A stretch of 38,048 nucleotides of DNA from Burkholderia sp. 4M9327F10. GTDB lineage: Bacteria > Pseudomonadota > Gammaproteobacteria > Burkholderiales > Burkholderiaceae. This document shows, piece by piece, positions 15,329-23,912 of this stretch (the stretch's first letter is position 1; each line of letters begins with the position of its first letter). The DNA lies in assembly GCF_005503145.1 (NCBI RefSeq), contig NZ_SCNV01000072.1, positions 1 through 38,048 on the forward strand. The letters are read 5' to 3'. Position numbers and translations under genes: made by a program. The notes beneath the pieces are model-generated. The model did no database searches. It saw nothing but the letters and a program-made list of their open reading frames with translations, and was not told the DNA's origin.

Positions 15329-15527
15329 TAGCAGGGCTCCGGACTATTATTAAAGTCAATGGAACTATGATACCAATTCTTCGGTGATTATCTTCCAAAC
15401 GGAATGATCCATGATTCGTCTCACGGACCCGCCCGGCAGCATCAGGAAGTCGACTCACGTGGTTCAAGCGGCCACACAGGCACAGCAAGCGGGTCAGCCC
15501 TGAATCCCCAACCTGAGGAAACGCATC

Positions 15528-16274
15528 ATGAACAACGCCAACCATCAGCAGCAGATCGCACTCGTCACCGGCGCCTCGCGCGGCATCGGCGCAGCGGTCG
15601 CCCGCCGTCTCGCCCTGGACGGTTTCGCCGTCGCTGTCAATTACGCCGCAAGTTCCGGCGAAGCCGACGCGCTGGTCGCCGAGCTGCGGGCAGCAGGCAC
15701 CCGGGCGATCGCGGTGCAAGCCGACGTCGCGAAAGCCGACGAGGTGCGCCGGATGTTCGAAACCATCGAGCAGCAGCTTGGCAAAGTGGATGTGCTCGTG
15801 AACAACGCCGGCGTGCTGAAAACCGTGCCGCTTGCGGACACCTCGGACGCCCTGTTCGACCAGACCATCAACATCAATCTGCGCGGCACCTTCAACACGC
15901 TGCGCGAAGCGGCGGCACGTCTGAACGACGGCGGCCGGATCGTCAACTTCTCGAGCACGACGCTCGCGCTGAACATGCCCGGCTACGCCGTCTACAACGC
16001 GACCAAGGCTGCCGTCGAAGCCTTCACGCATGTGTTCGCCAAGGAGCTGCGCGGCCGCAACATCACGGTGAACGCCGTGGCGCCGGGGCCGATCGCCACC
16101 TCGCTGTTCCTCGACGGCAAGACCGAGGAGCAGATCCAGACGTTCGCGAAGATGCCGCCGCTGCAACGCCTCGGCCAGCCGGACGATATCGCCGCGGTCG
16201 TGTCGTTCCTCGCGGGTCCCGATGCGGGCTGGGTCAACGGTCAGATCCTGCGCGCCAACGGCGGCGTCGCCTGA
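15528..16274 (+). CDS. SDR-family oxidoreductase, FabG-like
   Basis: A 248-residue classical SDR. VTGASRGIGAAVARR (about 13-27) is the dinucleotide-binding motif, NNAG lies near 90, the catalytic Ser is in NFSSTTL, and YNATK supplies Tyr and Lys. The end WVNGQILRANGGVA is typical of FabG-like members. The basic residue in the TGASRGIG motif suggests NADPH use. The reaction is probably carbonyl/hydroxyl interconversion, substrate unknown. A GAGGAAA site precedes the ATG at 15528. It is followed 46 bp later by another SDR gene and is divergent from a LysR gene (199 bp between starts), the standard layout for a LysR-controlled operon. Confidence 0.9.
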   Translation: MNNANHQQQIALVTGASRGIGAAVARRLALDGFAVAVNYAASSGEADALVAELRAAGTRAIAVQADVAKADEVRRMFETIEQQLGKVDVLVNNAGVLKTVPLADTSDALFDQTININLRGTFNTLREAAARLNDGGRIVNFSSTTLALNMPGYAVYNATKAAVEAFTHVFAKELRGRNITVNAVAPGPIATSLFLDGKTEEQIQTFAKMPPLQRLGQPDDIAAVVSFLAGPDAGWVNGQILRANGGVA

Positions 16275-16320
16275 GCCTCGCTCGCCTCCTCAGCCGTCAA
16301 GAACCATACGGAGAACCATC

Positions 16321-17214
16321 ATGCAAAACGTCATTCTGGTGACGGGCGCCGGCACCGGCATCGGCAAGCTCACGGCCCAGGCGCTCGCCGAGGCCGGACA
16401 CATCGTCTACGCGACCATGCGCGACGTGGCGGGCCGTAACAAGCCGCGCGCCGACGAACTGCGCGCGCTCGCCAAGGCGCGCGGCATCGCCCTGCATCCG
16501 CTCGAACTCGATGTGCTGTCGCAATCTTCGGCGGATGCGGCCGCCGCGGCCATCGTGCGCGAACAGGGACGCATCGACGTCGTGATGCAGAACGCCGGGC
16601 ATCTGGTAGTGGGACCCGCGGAAGCCTTTACGCCGGAAGAGATGGTCAAGGTATTCGACACCAACCTGTTCGGTTCGCAACGCGTGAACCGCGCGGTACT
16701 GCCCTATCTGCGCCAGCAGGAAGCCGGGTTGATGCTGTGGATCAGCAGCACGACGACCAAGGGCGGCTTTCCGCCGTTCATGGGCCCCTACGGCGCCGCG
16801 AAGGCGGCGATGGATTCGCTCGCGGTCACGCTCGCCTATGAGATCGCCCGCTTTGGCATCGAAACCTCGATTGTCGTGCCGGGCGCTTTCACGCAGGGTA
16901 CCGCGCACTTTCCGAGCGCCGGCAAACCGGCCGATGCGGCCACCGCGGCAGCGTATAGCCGCTACGACGGCGTGATGGACCAGATCGGCGCGCGCCTCTC
17001 TTCGCTCACGCCTCCGGACGCCACTCCGCAAGCCGTAGCCGATGAGATTGTGCGGATCGTCGGCCTGCCGGCCGGCACCCGGCCGATGCGTTCCGTGATC
17101 GACTTTGTCGGCGACGGCGCGCGTGAAGTGCTCGAAGTCTCGGAACGCGTGCGCATTGCCTTTGCGAAGCGGATCGGCATGGGCGATCTGCTCGAAGCGA
17201 AGGTCAAGCGCTAA
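16321..17214 (+). CDS. SDR-family oxidoreductase, second gene of the pair
   Basis: A 297-residue SDR with MQNVILVTGAGTGIGKL at the start, an NAG motif in VVMQNAGHLVVG, a catalytic Ser in WISSTTTKG and YGAAK as Tyr/Lys. It is longer than usual because of an extended C-terminal region (after about residue 190), seen in the 17-beta-hydroxysteroid-dehydrogenase-like branch (COG0300-type). The open frame begins at 16222, but the ATG at 16321 has a GGAG site and places the nucleotide-binding strand at the start as expected. It very likely shares the transcript of the preceding SDR. Confidence 0.9.
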   Translation: MQNVILVTGAGTGIGKLTAQALAEAGHIVYATMRDVAGRNKPRADELRALAKARGIALHPLELDVLSQSSADAAAAAIVREQGRIDVVMQNAGHLVVGPAEAFTPEEMVKVFDTNLFGSQRVNRAVLPYLRQQEAGLMLWISSTTTKGGFPPFMGPYGAAKAAMDSLAVTLAYEIARFGIETSIVVPGAFTQGTAHFPSAGKPADAATAAAYSRYDGVMDQIGARLSSLTPPDATPQAVADEIVRIVGLPAGTRPMRSVIDFVGDGAREVLEVSERVRIAFAKRIGMGDLLEAKVKR

Positions 17215-17310
17215 ACCGCTCGCACACCACCGGCTCCCGTGCCATGATGGGACGTCAACCCGCAGCCGCATCTGCCGGCTGCCGGCCCCATCGAGGCACT
17301 GGAGTGGTTT

Positions 17311-18108
17311 ATGACCGATCACGAGACGCTGCATCCGTTGCGCCCCCTGCTGAAAAACTTCATCTGGGAACATGGCCGGATCGGCACGCGTTATCTGGAT
17401 TGCAGCGACGGCGAGATCAAGTTCGACGATGGCAAGAAGTCACGCTTTGCCGCTGAGAAATACCTTTACGTGCCGCTCGGCAAGGACGCCGTCGACGACC
17501 CGCAGATCGACGGCCCCGCGATTCAGGAAGCCGCGCTGGCCCGCTTTCTGCGCGCGGCACAAATGGGCAAGCCGGAAGAAGCCGGTACGCCGGCCGATGT
17601 GCAGCGTGCCGCGCAAGACTGCATGGAGCTGGCGGTTTTCAGCGCCTATCAGCGCGAGGCGCACGAAGCCCAGGCCCGCTATGCCGAAGAAGCCATGTTC
17701 GACGATGAGATCCGCGCGGCGGTGGTGAGCGATATCCGCCGCCTGTATGCGGGTATGCGCGAACATCTCGCGCTCTACGATTTCACCGTGCTGCACGGCT
17801 TGCCCGGACCCTTGCTCTTTGGCGACGCGCCGTTTATCGACTGGCGGATTCGCGTCAAGCCGGCGTTGCCGCTCGTCTCCCTGCCGCTCGGCCCGTATTG
17901 CCTGCTGGTCGGCACGCCGTCGGGCCGAACCAGCAAGGTGGCGCCGGTGAAGTGGCAGACGGTCGCCTCGCTGGGCGTGCTGAAGGACCATAACCGCCTG
18001 ATGGTGGAGAGCGCACGCCTGTGGCTGGTGGCCACGTCGGACGACCAGCTCGTCGCGGTGCAGGCGCGCTTTCGCCCGGCGGCGCCCGAAGAAGCGCCGC
18101 GGTCGTGA
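17311..18108 (+). CDS. Uncharacterised 265-residue protein, possibly DUF4238-related
   Basis: I do not recognise this protein with certainty. The opening HPLRPLLKNFIWEHGRIGTR, followed by an acidic strand and AAEKYLYV, recalls the start of DUF4238 proteins (usually HYVPQFYLRNF with a later EKxLY). No signal peptide or membrane helix is seen. The middle is helical and charged (QREAHEAQARYAEEAMFDDE); the second half has a hydrophobic LPGPLLFGDAPFIDWRIRVK and a LPLVSLPLGPYCLLVG stretch. It has no obvious catalytic motif. A GGAG site precedes the ATG. It follows the second SDR gene by 96 bp on the same strand and may be co-transcribed, but nothing else ties it to the dehydrogenases. Confidence 0.75.
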   Translation: MTDHETLHPLRPLLKNFIWEHGRIGTRYLDCSDGEIKFDDGKKSRFAAEKYLYVPLGKDAVDDPQIDGPAIQEAALARFLRAAQMGKPEEAGTPADVQRAAQDCMELAVFSAYQREAHEAQARYAEEAMFDDEIRAAVVSDIRRLYAGMREHLALYDFTVLHGLPGPLLFGDAPFIDWRIRVKPALPLVSLPLGPYCLLVGTPSGRTSKVAPVKWQTVASLGVLKDHNRLMVESARLWLVATSDDQLVAVQARFRPAAPEEAPRS

Positions 18109-18165
18109 CGGGGAACGCGGCTGGCGCACACCGGTCGTCGCCACGCGCCGGATGCAACGCCCCGA

Positions 18166-19233
18166 TCACGGCTCGATAAACGTGATCCGGAACGGCCCGC
18201 CATTTTCCGCCGCGTGCACCACTGCTTCGTTCACCTGAGCGAGCGGAAAACGGGTCGCCTCGAAACCCTCCAGCGACAGAAGCCCGCTGCGGATCAACGC
18301 CGCGAGCCGCGCCGGCGCCTCGCGTGGATACATGTATTGGCCGCGCACCGTGATGCAATTGCGCATGAGGTGCGCGTACGGAAACTCCACGCCGATCCGC
18401 AGGCCGCCCATCAGCACCACCGTGCCGTGCGGCCGCACCGTCATCGCGGCGGCGCGCACCGGCGCCGCGTCGGAGAGCGGTGGCAGGATATCGAGCACGA
18501 TGTCGATCGGCCCGCGCGCGGCCTCGCGCATGCGTGCCGTGTCCTCCGCCTCATTACCGCTCAGCACGACGGTCGCGACACGGGGACCGAAGCGGCGTGC
18601 GAGTTGCGCCAGCATCGCCTCGTTGCGGCCCGGGGCGACGACGCAACCGGCTCCCATCGCTAGCGCGACGGCCACGCCCGCGCTGCCGAAGTGACCCGTC
18701 GCGCCGCTGATCAGCACCGTGTTGCCGGCCTGCAAGCCGGAGGCGAGCAGACCGCCATAGGGCACCAGCATCGACATCAAGCCGCACCAGCGCCCAGCGT
18801 CACCGCGATCGAGCTCACCGAGCGCAAAGGCGTTCTCCATCGGCACGAGCATGCGTTCGGCGAACGGTCCGTGGCGGAAATAGCCCTGCATGCGCTGCGC
18901 CCCTTCGCTGGGGGCGATCCAGCCTTGCAGCATGACATCCGGGGAGATTGCGTCGTCGCGCGAACGCACGGTGGGGTCGCAGAACACCCAGTCTCCGACT
19001 TTCAGACGCGTCGCGTCCGGACCGACGGCATGCACCCTGCCGATTGCCCCAACACCCGGCGCGAGCGGCAACAGCAACGGATATTGCCTGGCGCCACTGA
19101 ATACCTCACTGGTGTAGGACAGAACCGGCGCGGCAACCACCTCCACCGCGACCTCGCCCGCCGCGGCGAGCGGATCGGGCAGGTCTTCGATCGTCAACGG
19201 CGTTCCGAACTGCTTGAGCATAGCGGCCTTCAT
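18166..19233 (-). CDS. MDR-family alcohol dehydrogenase / quinone-oxidoreductase-like protein
   Basis: A 355-residue medium-chain dehydrogenase. MKAAMLKQFGTPLTIEDLPD is the family opening; GVGAIGRVHAVGPDATRLKVGDWV is the GroES-like core (near 60-85), and TVLISGATGHFGSAGVAVAL (near 170) is the NAD(P)-binding motif. The usual zinc-binding Cys/His residues of zinc alcohol dehydrogenases are not evident, which fits the zinc-independent quinone oxidoreductase/acryloyl-reductase branches. The open frame begins far upstream at 19557, but the ATG at 19233 has a good AGGAGA site and the family start. It is divergent from an XRE/MmyB-like regulator (103 bp between starts), which likely controls it. Confidence 0.9.
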   Translation of the reverse strand: MKAAMLKQFGTPLTIEDLPDPLAAAGEVAVEVVAAPVLSYTSEVFSGARQYPLLLPLAPGVGAIGRVHAVGPDATRLKVGDWVFCDPTVRSRDDAISPDVMLQGWIAPSEGAQRMQGYFRHGPFAERMLVPMENAFALGELDRGDAGRWCGLMSMLVPYGGLLASGLQAGNTVLISGATGHFGSAGVAVALAMGAGCVVAPGRNEAMLAQLARRFGPRVATVVLSGNEAEDTARMREAARGPIDIVLDILPPLSDAAPVRAAAMTVRPHGTVVLMGGLRIGVEFPYAHLMRNCITVRGQYMYPREAPARLAALIRSGLLSLEGFEATRFPLAQVNEAVVHAAENGGPFRITFIEP

Positions 19234-19336
19234 GATGTCTCTCCTTGCTGGAAAAATGTCATGGTAGGCGCGCCTTCCCGGCACATTCAGGGCTGGTATT
19301 ATCCCAGGATTGGCAAGTTCCTCCCTTGGGGGTTTC

Positions 19337-20146
19337 ATGGGCGACATGAATGACCTGAGCGACACGAGCCGCGCCGAGCTCGGCAATTTTTTGCGCGCTC
19401 GCCGCGAGCGCCTCGATCCGCTCGCGCTCGGCATGGGCGGCGGCCGGCGCCGGCGCACGCCCGGACTGCGCCGCGAGGAAGTGGCCGAACTCGCCGGCAT
19501 CGGCGTGGACTGGTACATCCGTCTGGAACAGGGGCGCGACGTCAGCCCCTCCTCCACTACCGTCGATGCACTCGCCCGCGCACTGCGGCTCGGGCCGGCC
19601 GAGCATGCGCATTTGCGAGCCCTCGCACGCGTCGCGCAACGGCGTCCGTTCGAGTTAGAAAGCGTGCCGGATACGGTGCGCCGGGTGGTGGAAAGTCTCG
19701 CTGAACCGGCCTATCTCACCGGACGCCGTTGGGACATCCTTGCGTGGAATGCGGCGGCCGTCGAGCTATTCAAGGACTTCGGCGCCATCCCGCCGGCCGG
19801 GCGCAACATCCTCCTCTACATGTTGACGGACCCGCACGCGCGGACCCTGTTCGGTTCGGGCTGGGCGCGCGAAGCGAAGCGGATGGTCGCGCAGTTTCGT
19901 GCGACCCACGATCTGTGGGCGGGCGACCCCGCCTTTATCGAACTGCAGGAGCGCCTGTACGAGGGCTGCGCGGAATTCGCGAGCTGGTGGGAAACGCACG
20001 ACGTGGTCGCCACCATTGCAGGACGCAAGCGTCTTCATCATGCGACGAAGGGAGCGTTGTGGGCGGAATACGCAACGTTTCAGGCGAACGACGATCCGGC
20101 GCTCAAGCTGGTGATCTATCGGGTCGAAACAACCAGCTCGGGATAG
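19337..20146 (+). CDS. XRE-family regulator with MmyB-like C-terminal domain
   Basis: A 269-residue regulator. The N-terminal part (LGNFLRARRERLDPLALG, RRRRTPGLRREEVAELAGIG, VDWYIRLEQGRDVSPSSTTV) is the characteristic helix-turn-helix of the actinobacterial/proteobacterial MmyB group. The C-terminal half (GRRWDILAWNAAAVELFKDF, a later RNILLYMLTDPHAR and a WWETHDV segment) matches the MmyB-like ligand-binding domain, a PAS-like fold reported to bind fatty-acid-like ligands. Members usually regulate a divergent oxidoreductase, exactly as here with the MDR dehydrogenase. The ATG at 19337 has a GGGGG site; one at 19346 is possible. Its 3' end overlaps the convergent PPC gene by 31 bases. Confidence 0.9.
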   Translation: MGDMNDLSDTSRAELGNFLRARRERLDPLALGMGGGRRRRTPGLRREEVAELAGIGVDWYIRLEQGRDVSPSSTTVDALARALRLGPAEHAHLRALARVAQRRPFELESVPDTVRRVVESLAEPAYLTGRRWDILAWNAAAVELFKDFGAIPPAGRNILLYMLTDPHARTLFGSGWAREAKRMVAQFRATHDLWAGDPAFIELQERLYEGCAEFASWWETHDVVATIAGRKRLHHATKGALWAEYATFQANDDPALKLVIYRVETTSSG

Positions 20147-20511
20147 CCGGTCGCCGCATCCTGCTCGCGCGCGAAGCGATGCTCGGGCAGCAGCGCCAGC
20201 AGAATCTCGGCCGTGGTGCGAACCGTGCAGCCTGGCGTCACATGCCCGCCATGCACCTGGCCATGCGCGTCCGAAACCGACATGTGCAGATGTGCGCCAT
20301 CGGGCGAGATGGAGCCGGCGAGCGTGAGAATTTCCAGATCGCCGCGTAACTCGGTGGCTTCCCCGGCACCTGCAAAACGCAGTTGCGCGACACTCAGGCT
20401 GCCGATGCCCTGCAACACGAAGGCCGCCTCCAGGCCGAGGGCGCGCAGCGTATTTTCGAGCGCGGCGCGCAGGTCATCGCCGGGGATCAGGCGGACAGGA
20501 TGGGTTTGCAT
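20116..20511 (-). CDS. PPC-domain (DUF296) protein
   Basis: A 131-residue single-domain protein. VRLIPGDDLRAALENTLRAL, LEAAFVLQGIGSLSVAQLRF, then LEILTLAGSISPDGAHLHMS and SDAHGQVHGGHV match the PPC/DUF296 fold. The conserved His residues in HLHMS and HGGHV may bind metal, as in related bacterial structures. In plants this domain accompanies AT-hooks and acts on DNA; stand-alone bacterial forms have no settled function. The ATG at 20511 has a GGAG site. It converges on and overlaps the end of the MmyB-like regulator by 31 bases, so antisense interference is possible. Confidence 0.85.
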   Translation of the reverse strand: MQTHPVRLIPGDDLRAALENTLRALGLEAAFVLQGIGSLSVAQLRFAGAGEATELRGDLEILTLAGSISPDGAHLHMSVSDAHGQVHGGHVTPGCTVRTTAEILLALLPEHRFAREQDAATGYPELVVSTR

Positions 20512-20627
20512 CGCTCGGCTCCGGGTGAGTCCAGATGAATGGCGAGTACTGAGGCACGTTGCATCGGGCAGCTTCGCTCATTGTGCCATCCGGTTCTCGC
20601 CCACCGGCAACGGCACGCGCGCACCAG

Positions 20628-21548
20628 TCAACTCCCTGTGCCCAGATGCTCGACCAGATAGTCGATCAGCGCTCGCACCTTCAGCGGCAAAAACCGGTTC
20701 GGCGGATAGAGCAGCCAGATCGAGCCGACATAGGCCTGCGTCTCCAGTTGCCAGTCGGCCAGCACCTGCACCAGTTCACAGCGCTCAAGCGCACCGGCGG
20801 CGGCGAATTCCGGCAGGTTCGCAATGCCGAAGCCCTGCTGGGCCGCTTCGAGCCGCGCCCCGGCATGGTTGGCAATATAGCGGCCACGCACTTCGACGCT
20901 TTGCGTCTGGTTGCCGCGCCGCAAGCGCCAGCGGTGGTCGTCGACCGTGTCGCCCAGGTAGATGCAGTCGTGCTGGGCGAGTTCGCGCGGCTGCTGCGGG
21001 GTGCCGCGCGCTTCCAGATAGGCCTGCGACGCGCATAGCACCCAGCGCACCTCGCCGAGCCGGCGTCCGGCGAGGCCCGGCGGCGGACGATCAGTCAAGC
21101 GGATCACAAGGTCGAGACCGGCTTCCAGCGGGTCGAGGTCGTGGTCCGAATAGAGCAGTTGCAAATCCACCTCCGGGTACGCGCGCAGGAAGCCGGGCAC
21201 GAGCGGATGGATCACGGTTCTTGCAAATTGCGTCGGCGCACTCACGCTCACCTTGCCCTGCGGCCGGCCTGCCAGTTGCCCTGCCGCATCCACCGCACCG
21301 GCGGCGGCGCTCACCATCTCCCGGCAGTAACGCGCCACCTGGGCGCCCGACTCGGTGACACGCACCTTGCGCGTCGAGCGCTCCAGCAGGCGCGTCGCGA
21401 GCGCTTCTTCGAGGCGTTTGATCTGCCGGCTCACGGTCGACGGCGTGCTGCCGAGCTGGCGCGCCGCCATGGAGAAGTTGCCCACTTCGACCACCCGCGC
21501 GAACACCGCCATATCGGGTAACAACGCGAAAAGTTCGTCGGGATTCAT
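20628..21548 (-). CDS. LysR-family transcriptional regulator
   Basis: A 306-residue LysR regulator. MNPDELFALLPDMAVFARVV and GNFSMAARQLGSTPSTVSRQ form the helix-turn-helix, followed by LEEALATRLLERSTRKVRVT, then the effector lobes (GKVSVSAPTQFARTVIHPLV; LDLVIRLTDRPPPGLAGRRL). The type resembles CrgA/AaeR-like regulators. The frame continues upstream to 21728, but the ATG at 21548 gives the normal N terminus. No clear ribosome site precedes it. It is divergent from an EamA transporter gene, its likely target. Confidence 0.92.
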   Translation of the reverse strand: MNPDELFALLPDMAVFARVVEVGNFSMAARQLGSTPSTVSRQIKRLEEALATRLLERSTRKVRVTESGAQVARYCREMVSAAAGAVDAAGQLAGRPQGKVSVSAPTQFARTVIHPLVPGFLRAYPEVDLQLLYSDHDLDPLEAGLDLVIRLTDRPPPGLAGRRLGEVRWVLCASQAYLEARGTPQQPRELAQHDCIYLGDTVDDHRWRLRRGNQTQSVEVRGRYIANHAGARLEAAQQGFGIANLPEFAAAGALERCELVQVLADWQLETQAYVGSIWLLYPPNRFLPLKVRALIDYLVEHLGTGS

Positions 21549-21704
21549 CGTGCGTGGGAGGAAATGACCAATAAGCGCAGCGGGACGGCCAGCGCCGGGG
21601 ATTTGTGCATCTGCGATATAAAAGCTATGCACCGCAACCCGATTATCACCCTCCACGCAACACCCGACAATACGGTCACACAAGTCCGTCATCCGAGGTT
21701 CGCC

Positions 21705-22631
21705 GTGTCCAGACAAGAACGCCTGCAATTACTCTCCGACCTGATGCTGCTGGCCGTTGCCGTGGTGTGGGGCACCAGCTATGGCGTCGCCAAGAGCGCG
21801 CTCGCGTATTACCCGGTGCTCGGACTGCTCGCGCTGCGCTTCGCCATCACCTTCGTCGTGCTCTCGCCGGCGTTGCGAAACCTGCGGCATGCCGATGCCC
21901 GCGCCTTGCGCGCTGTGCTCGGCGCCGGCGTGCTGCTGTTCAGCATCTATCTGTGCGAGACCTTCGGCTTGCTGCTCACGCGCGCGGCAAACGCCGCGTT
22001 CCTGATCAGCCTGTGCGTGGCGTTCACGCCGCTCGTCGAGTGGTCGCTGCTCAAGCGCCGGCCGAGCCGCATCGAGTGCTGCGCGGTCGCGGTGTCGCTG
22101 CTGGGCGCGTGGCTGCTCGCCGGCGATGGCGCGCTTGAGTTCAATCCGGGTGATGCCCTGATTCTCGGGGCTGCGGTCCTGCGGGCGCTGATCGTCTGCG
22201 TCACCAAGCGGGCGATGCGCAGCGCGGCGCTGCCGCCGTTGACGGTCACGGCCGTGCAGTCGGGCGTGGTGGCATTCGGCAGCGCGGCGGTGGCGCTGCT
22301 GTTTGCACGCGGGCAATGGCAGCATGTGCCCTCCTTCGCCGGACATTCGACCTTCTGGGGCTGCGTGCTCTATCTGGTGCTGGCATGCACGTTGTTTGCA
22401 TTCTTCGCGCAGAACTATGCGATCAAACGCAGCAGCCCGACCCGCGTGGCGCTGCTGATGGGCAGCGAACCGGCGTTCGGGGCGCTGTTTGCATGTGTGT
22501 GGCTGGGGGAAAGGATCTCGGCGACGGCCTGGGCGGGCGGCGGGTTGATCGTGGCGGCGTCGCTGCTGGCGACCGTGCGCTGGACTAAAGCGGCACCGGT
22601 TGAGGTGCCGGGGGCATCGCAGCAGGTTTAG
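21705..22631 (+). CDS. EamA/DMT-family membrane exporter
   Basis: From the GTG at 21705 (GAGG site six bases before) this is a 308-residue transporter of the drug/metabolite superfamily. It shows about ten hydrophobic helices in two EamA halves: SDLMLLAVAVVWGTSYGVAK opens the first, and a later STFWGCVLYLVLACTLFAFF and LMGSEPAFGALFACVWLGER mark the second. These proteins typically export amino acids or small metabolites. Longer starts at 21627 (ATG) or 21564 (ATG) would add an N-terminal polar extension. The TATAAA at 21617-21622 fits a promoter for the shorter form. It is divergent from a LysR gene and its 3' end overlaps the convergent amidohydrolase by 4 bases. Confidence 0.87.
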   Translation: MSRQERLQLLSDLMLLAVAVVWGTSYGVAKSALAYYPVLGLLALRFAITFVVLSPALRNLRHADARALRAVLGAGVLLFSIYLCETFGLLLTRAANAAFLISLCVAFTPLVEWSLLKRRPSRIECCAVAVSLLGAWLLAGDGALEFNPGDALILGAAVLRALIVCVTKRAMRSAALPPLTVTAVQSGVVAFGSAAVALLFARGQWQHVPSFAGHSTFWGCVLYLVLACTLFAFFAQNYAIKRSSPTRVALLMGSEPAFGALFACVWLGERISATAWAGGGLIVAASLLATVRWTKAAPVEVPGASQQV

Positions 22632-23869
22632 GCCACGCGTCCGCGTTGACTCACCACTTCGCCGCGCTGAAACACATATTCGATGCGCTCGCCCTGCCCG
22701 GTCAGCACGCCGATATCGCGCAGCGGATCGCCGTCCACCACCAGCACGTCCGCAATCGCCCCCGCTGCGATCACGCCGAGCTTGCCGGGCCGATCGACGA
22801 TCTGCGCCGCAATCGTCGTGGCCGAACGCAGCGTCTCCAGATTCCCCAGCACTTCGGCGCGAATCCGCAACTCGTCGCTCTGGAACATATGCATTTCGCC
22901 GAGCAGGTCCGAGCCGAATCCGATCTGCACACCAGCGCGTGCATAGATCTGCAGCGAGTCGCGCCCCGCCTGACGCACGGTCTCGACCTTGGCAATCGAC
23001 TCCGCCGGCAAGCCGTACTCGGCGCCGTGCTTCGCCAGCGCGTCATAAGTCACGAGTGTCGGAACCACGAATGCGCCGTGCTCATGCATCAGACGCGCCG
23101 CGTCCTCATCCACCAGATTGCCGTGCTCGATCGTTCGCACCCCGCAACGCACCGCTCGCGAGATCGCCCGGCCGGTATACGCATGCGCCATCACGTAGGT
23201 ATTGGCCGCTTGCGCCTCGGCGACGATCGCGCGAATTTCATCCTCCGAATACTGGGTGTTGCCGATCGGATCGGTCGGCGATGCCACGCCACCCGAGGCC
23301 ATGATCTTGATCTGCGTGGCGCCCTTCTGGATCTCTTCGCGCACGGCGAGCCGCACGGCGTCCACGCCGTCCACCACCCGCGCAATCGCCCCCGCCCTGA
23401 AGCAGCACGAACACGGTTCGAGCATGTCGCCGCGCGGACGGAAATCACCATGGCCGCCGGTTTGCGAGAGCGCTTTGCCCGAGGGAAAAATGCGCGGCCC
23501 GGGAATCAGCCGGCCTTCGAGCGCCTGCGTCAGCCCCCAGTCCGCGCCACCGGCATCGCGCACGCTGGTGAAGCCGCGGCCGAGCATTGCAGCGAGAATC
23601 GGCAACGCGCGAATGGCGGCGAGGATGTTCGGTTGCGTGGCATTCGTGCCGAGGTTCGCGCTCGAGGCAAGCACATGCACGTGGCAATCGATCAGCCCCG
23701 GCATCACCGTCTTGCCGCGCGCCTCGACGATGCGCACACCCGGCAGATCGACGGGACAGTCGGTGACTTCGACAATGTGACCGTCTTCGATCACGACATG
23801 ATGGTGTTCAAGCAATCGACCCTGCGACAGGTCCAGTACGTTGCCGCCGCGGATTACCGTGATGGTCAT
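22628..23869 (-). CDS. Metal-dependent amidohydrolase (imidazolonepropionase/Xaa-Pro-type)
   Basis: A 413-residue cytoplasmic hydrolase of the amidohydrolase superfamily (COG1228-like). GKTVMPGLIDCHVHV carries the HxH metal ligands (near 63-65). IKIMASGG (near 200) supplies the likely carboxylated bridging Lys, MAHAYTGRA and IEHGNLVDE hold further His ligands, and GFGSDLLGEM holds the final Asp. Related enzymes hydrolyse dipeptides or acyl-amino acids (for example Xaa-Pro dipeptidases); the substrate here is unknown. The ATG at 23869 has an AAGGAAA site. The upstream MFS transporter gene ends 43 bp before it on the same strand, so the pair probably forms an import-and-hydrolyse operon. Confidence 0.9.
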   Translation of the reverse strand: MTITVIRGGNVLDLSQGRLLEHHHVVIEDGHIVEVTDCPVDLPGVRIVEARGKTVMPGLIDCHVHVLASSANLGTNATQPNILAAIRALPILAAMLGRGFTSVRDAGGADWGLTQALEGRLIPGPRIFPSGKALSQTGGHGDFRPRGDMLEPCSCCFRAGAIARVVDGVDAVRLAVREEIQKGATQIKIMASGGVASPTDPIGNTQYSEDEIRAIVAEAQAANTYVMAHAYTGRAISRAVRCGVRTIEHGNLVDEDAARLMHEHGAFVVPTLVTYDALAKHGAEYGLPAESIAKVETVRQAGRDSLQIYARAGVQIGFGSDLLGEMHMFQSDELRIRAEVLGNLETLRSATTIAAQIVDRPGKLGVIAAGAIADVLVVDGDPLRDIGVLTGQGERIEYVFQRGEVVSQRGRVA

Positions 23870-23912
23870 GAATAGTTTCCTTGCTTGTTGAAGGAACCGC
23901 TCCCGGCGACGC

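Noticed and set aside
15329..15527. LysR T-N11-A type sites between the LysR and SDR genes
   Set aside because: Several weak AT-rich candidates exist, none with convincing symmetry.
19234..19557. N-terminal extension of the MDR dehydrogenase frame
   Set aside because: The translation is Arg/Ser/Pro-rich and antisense to the MmyB-like regulator; the ATG at 19233 has a strong ribosome site and the family start.
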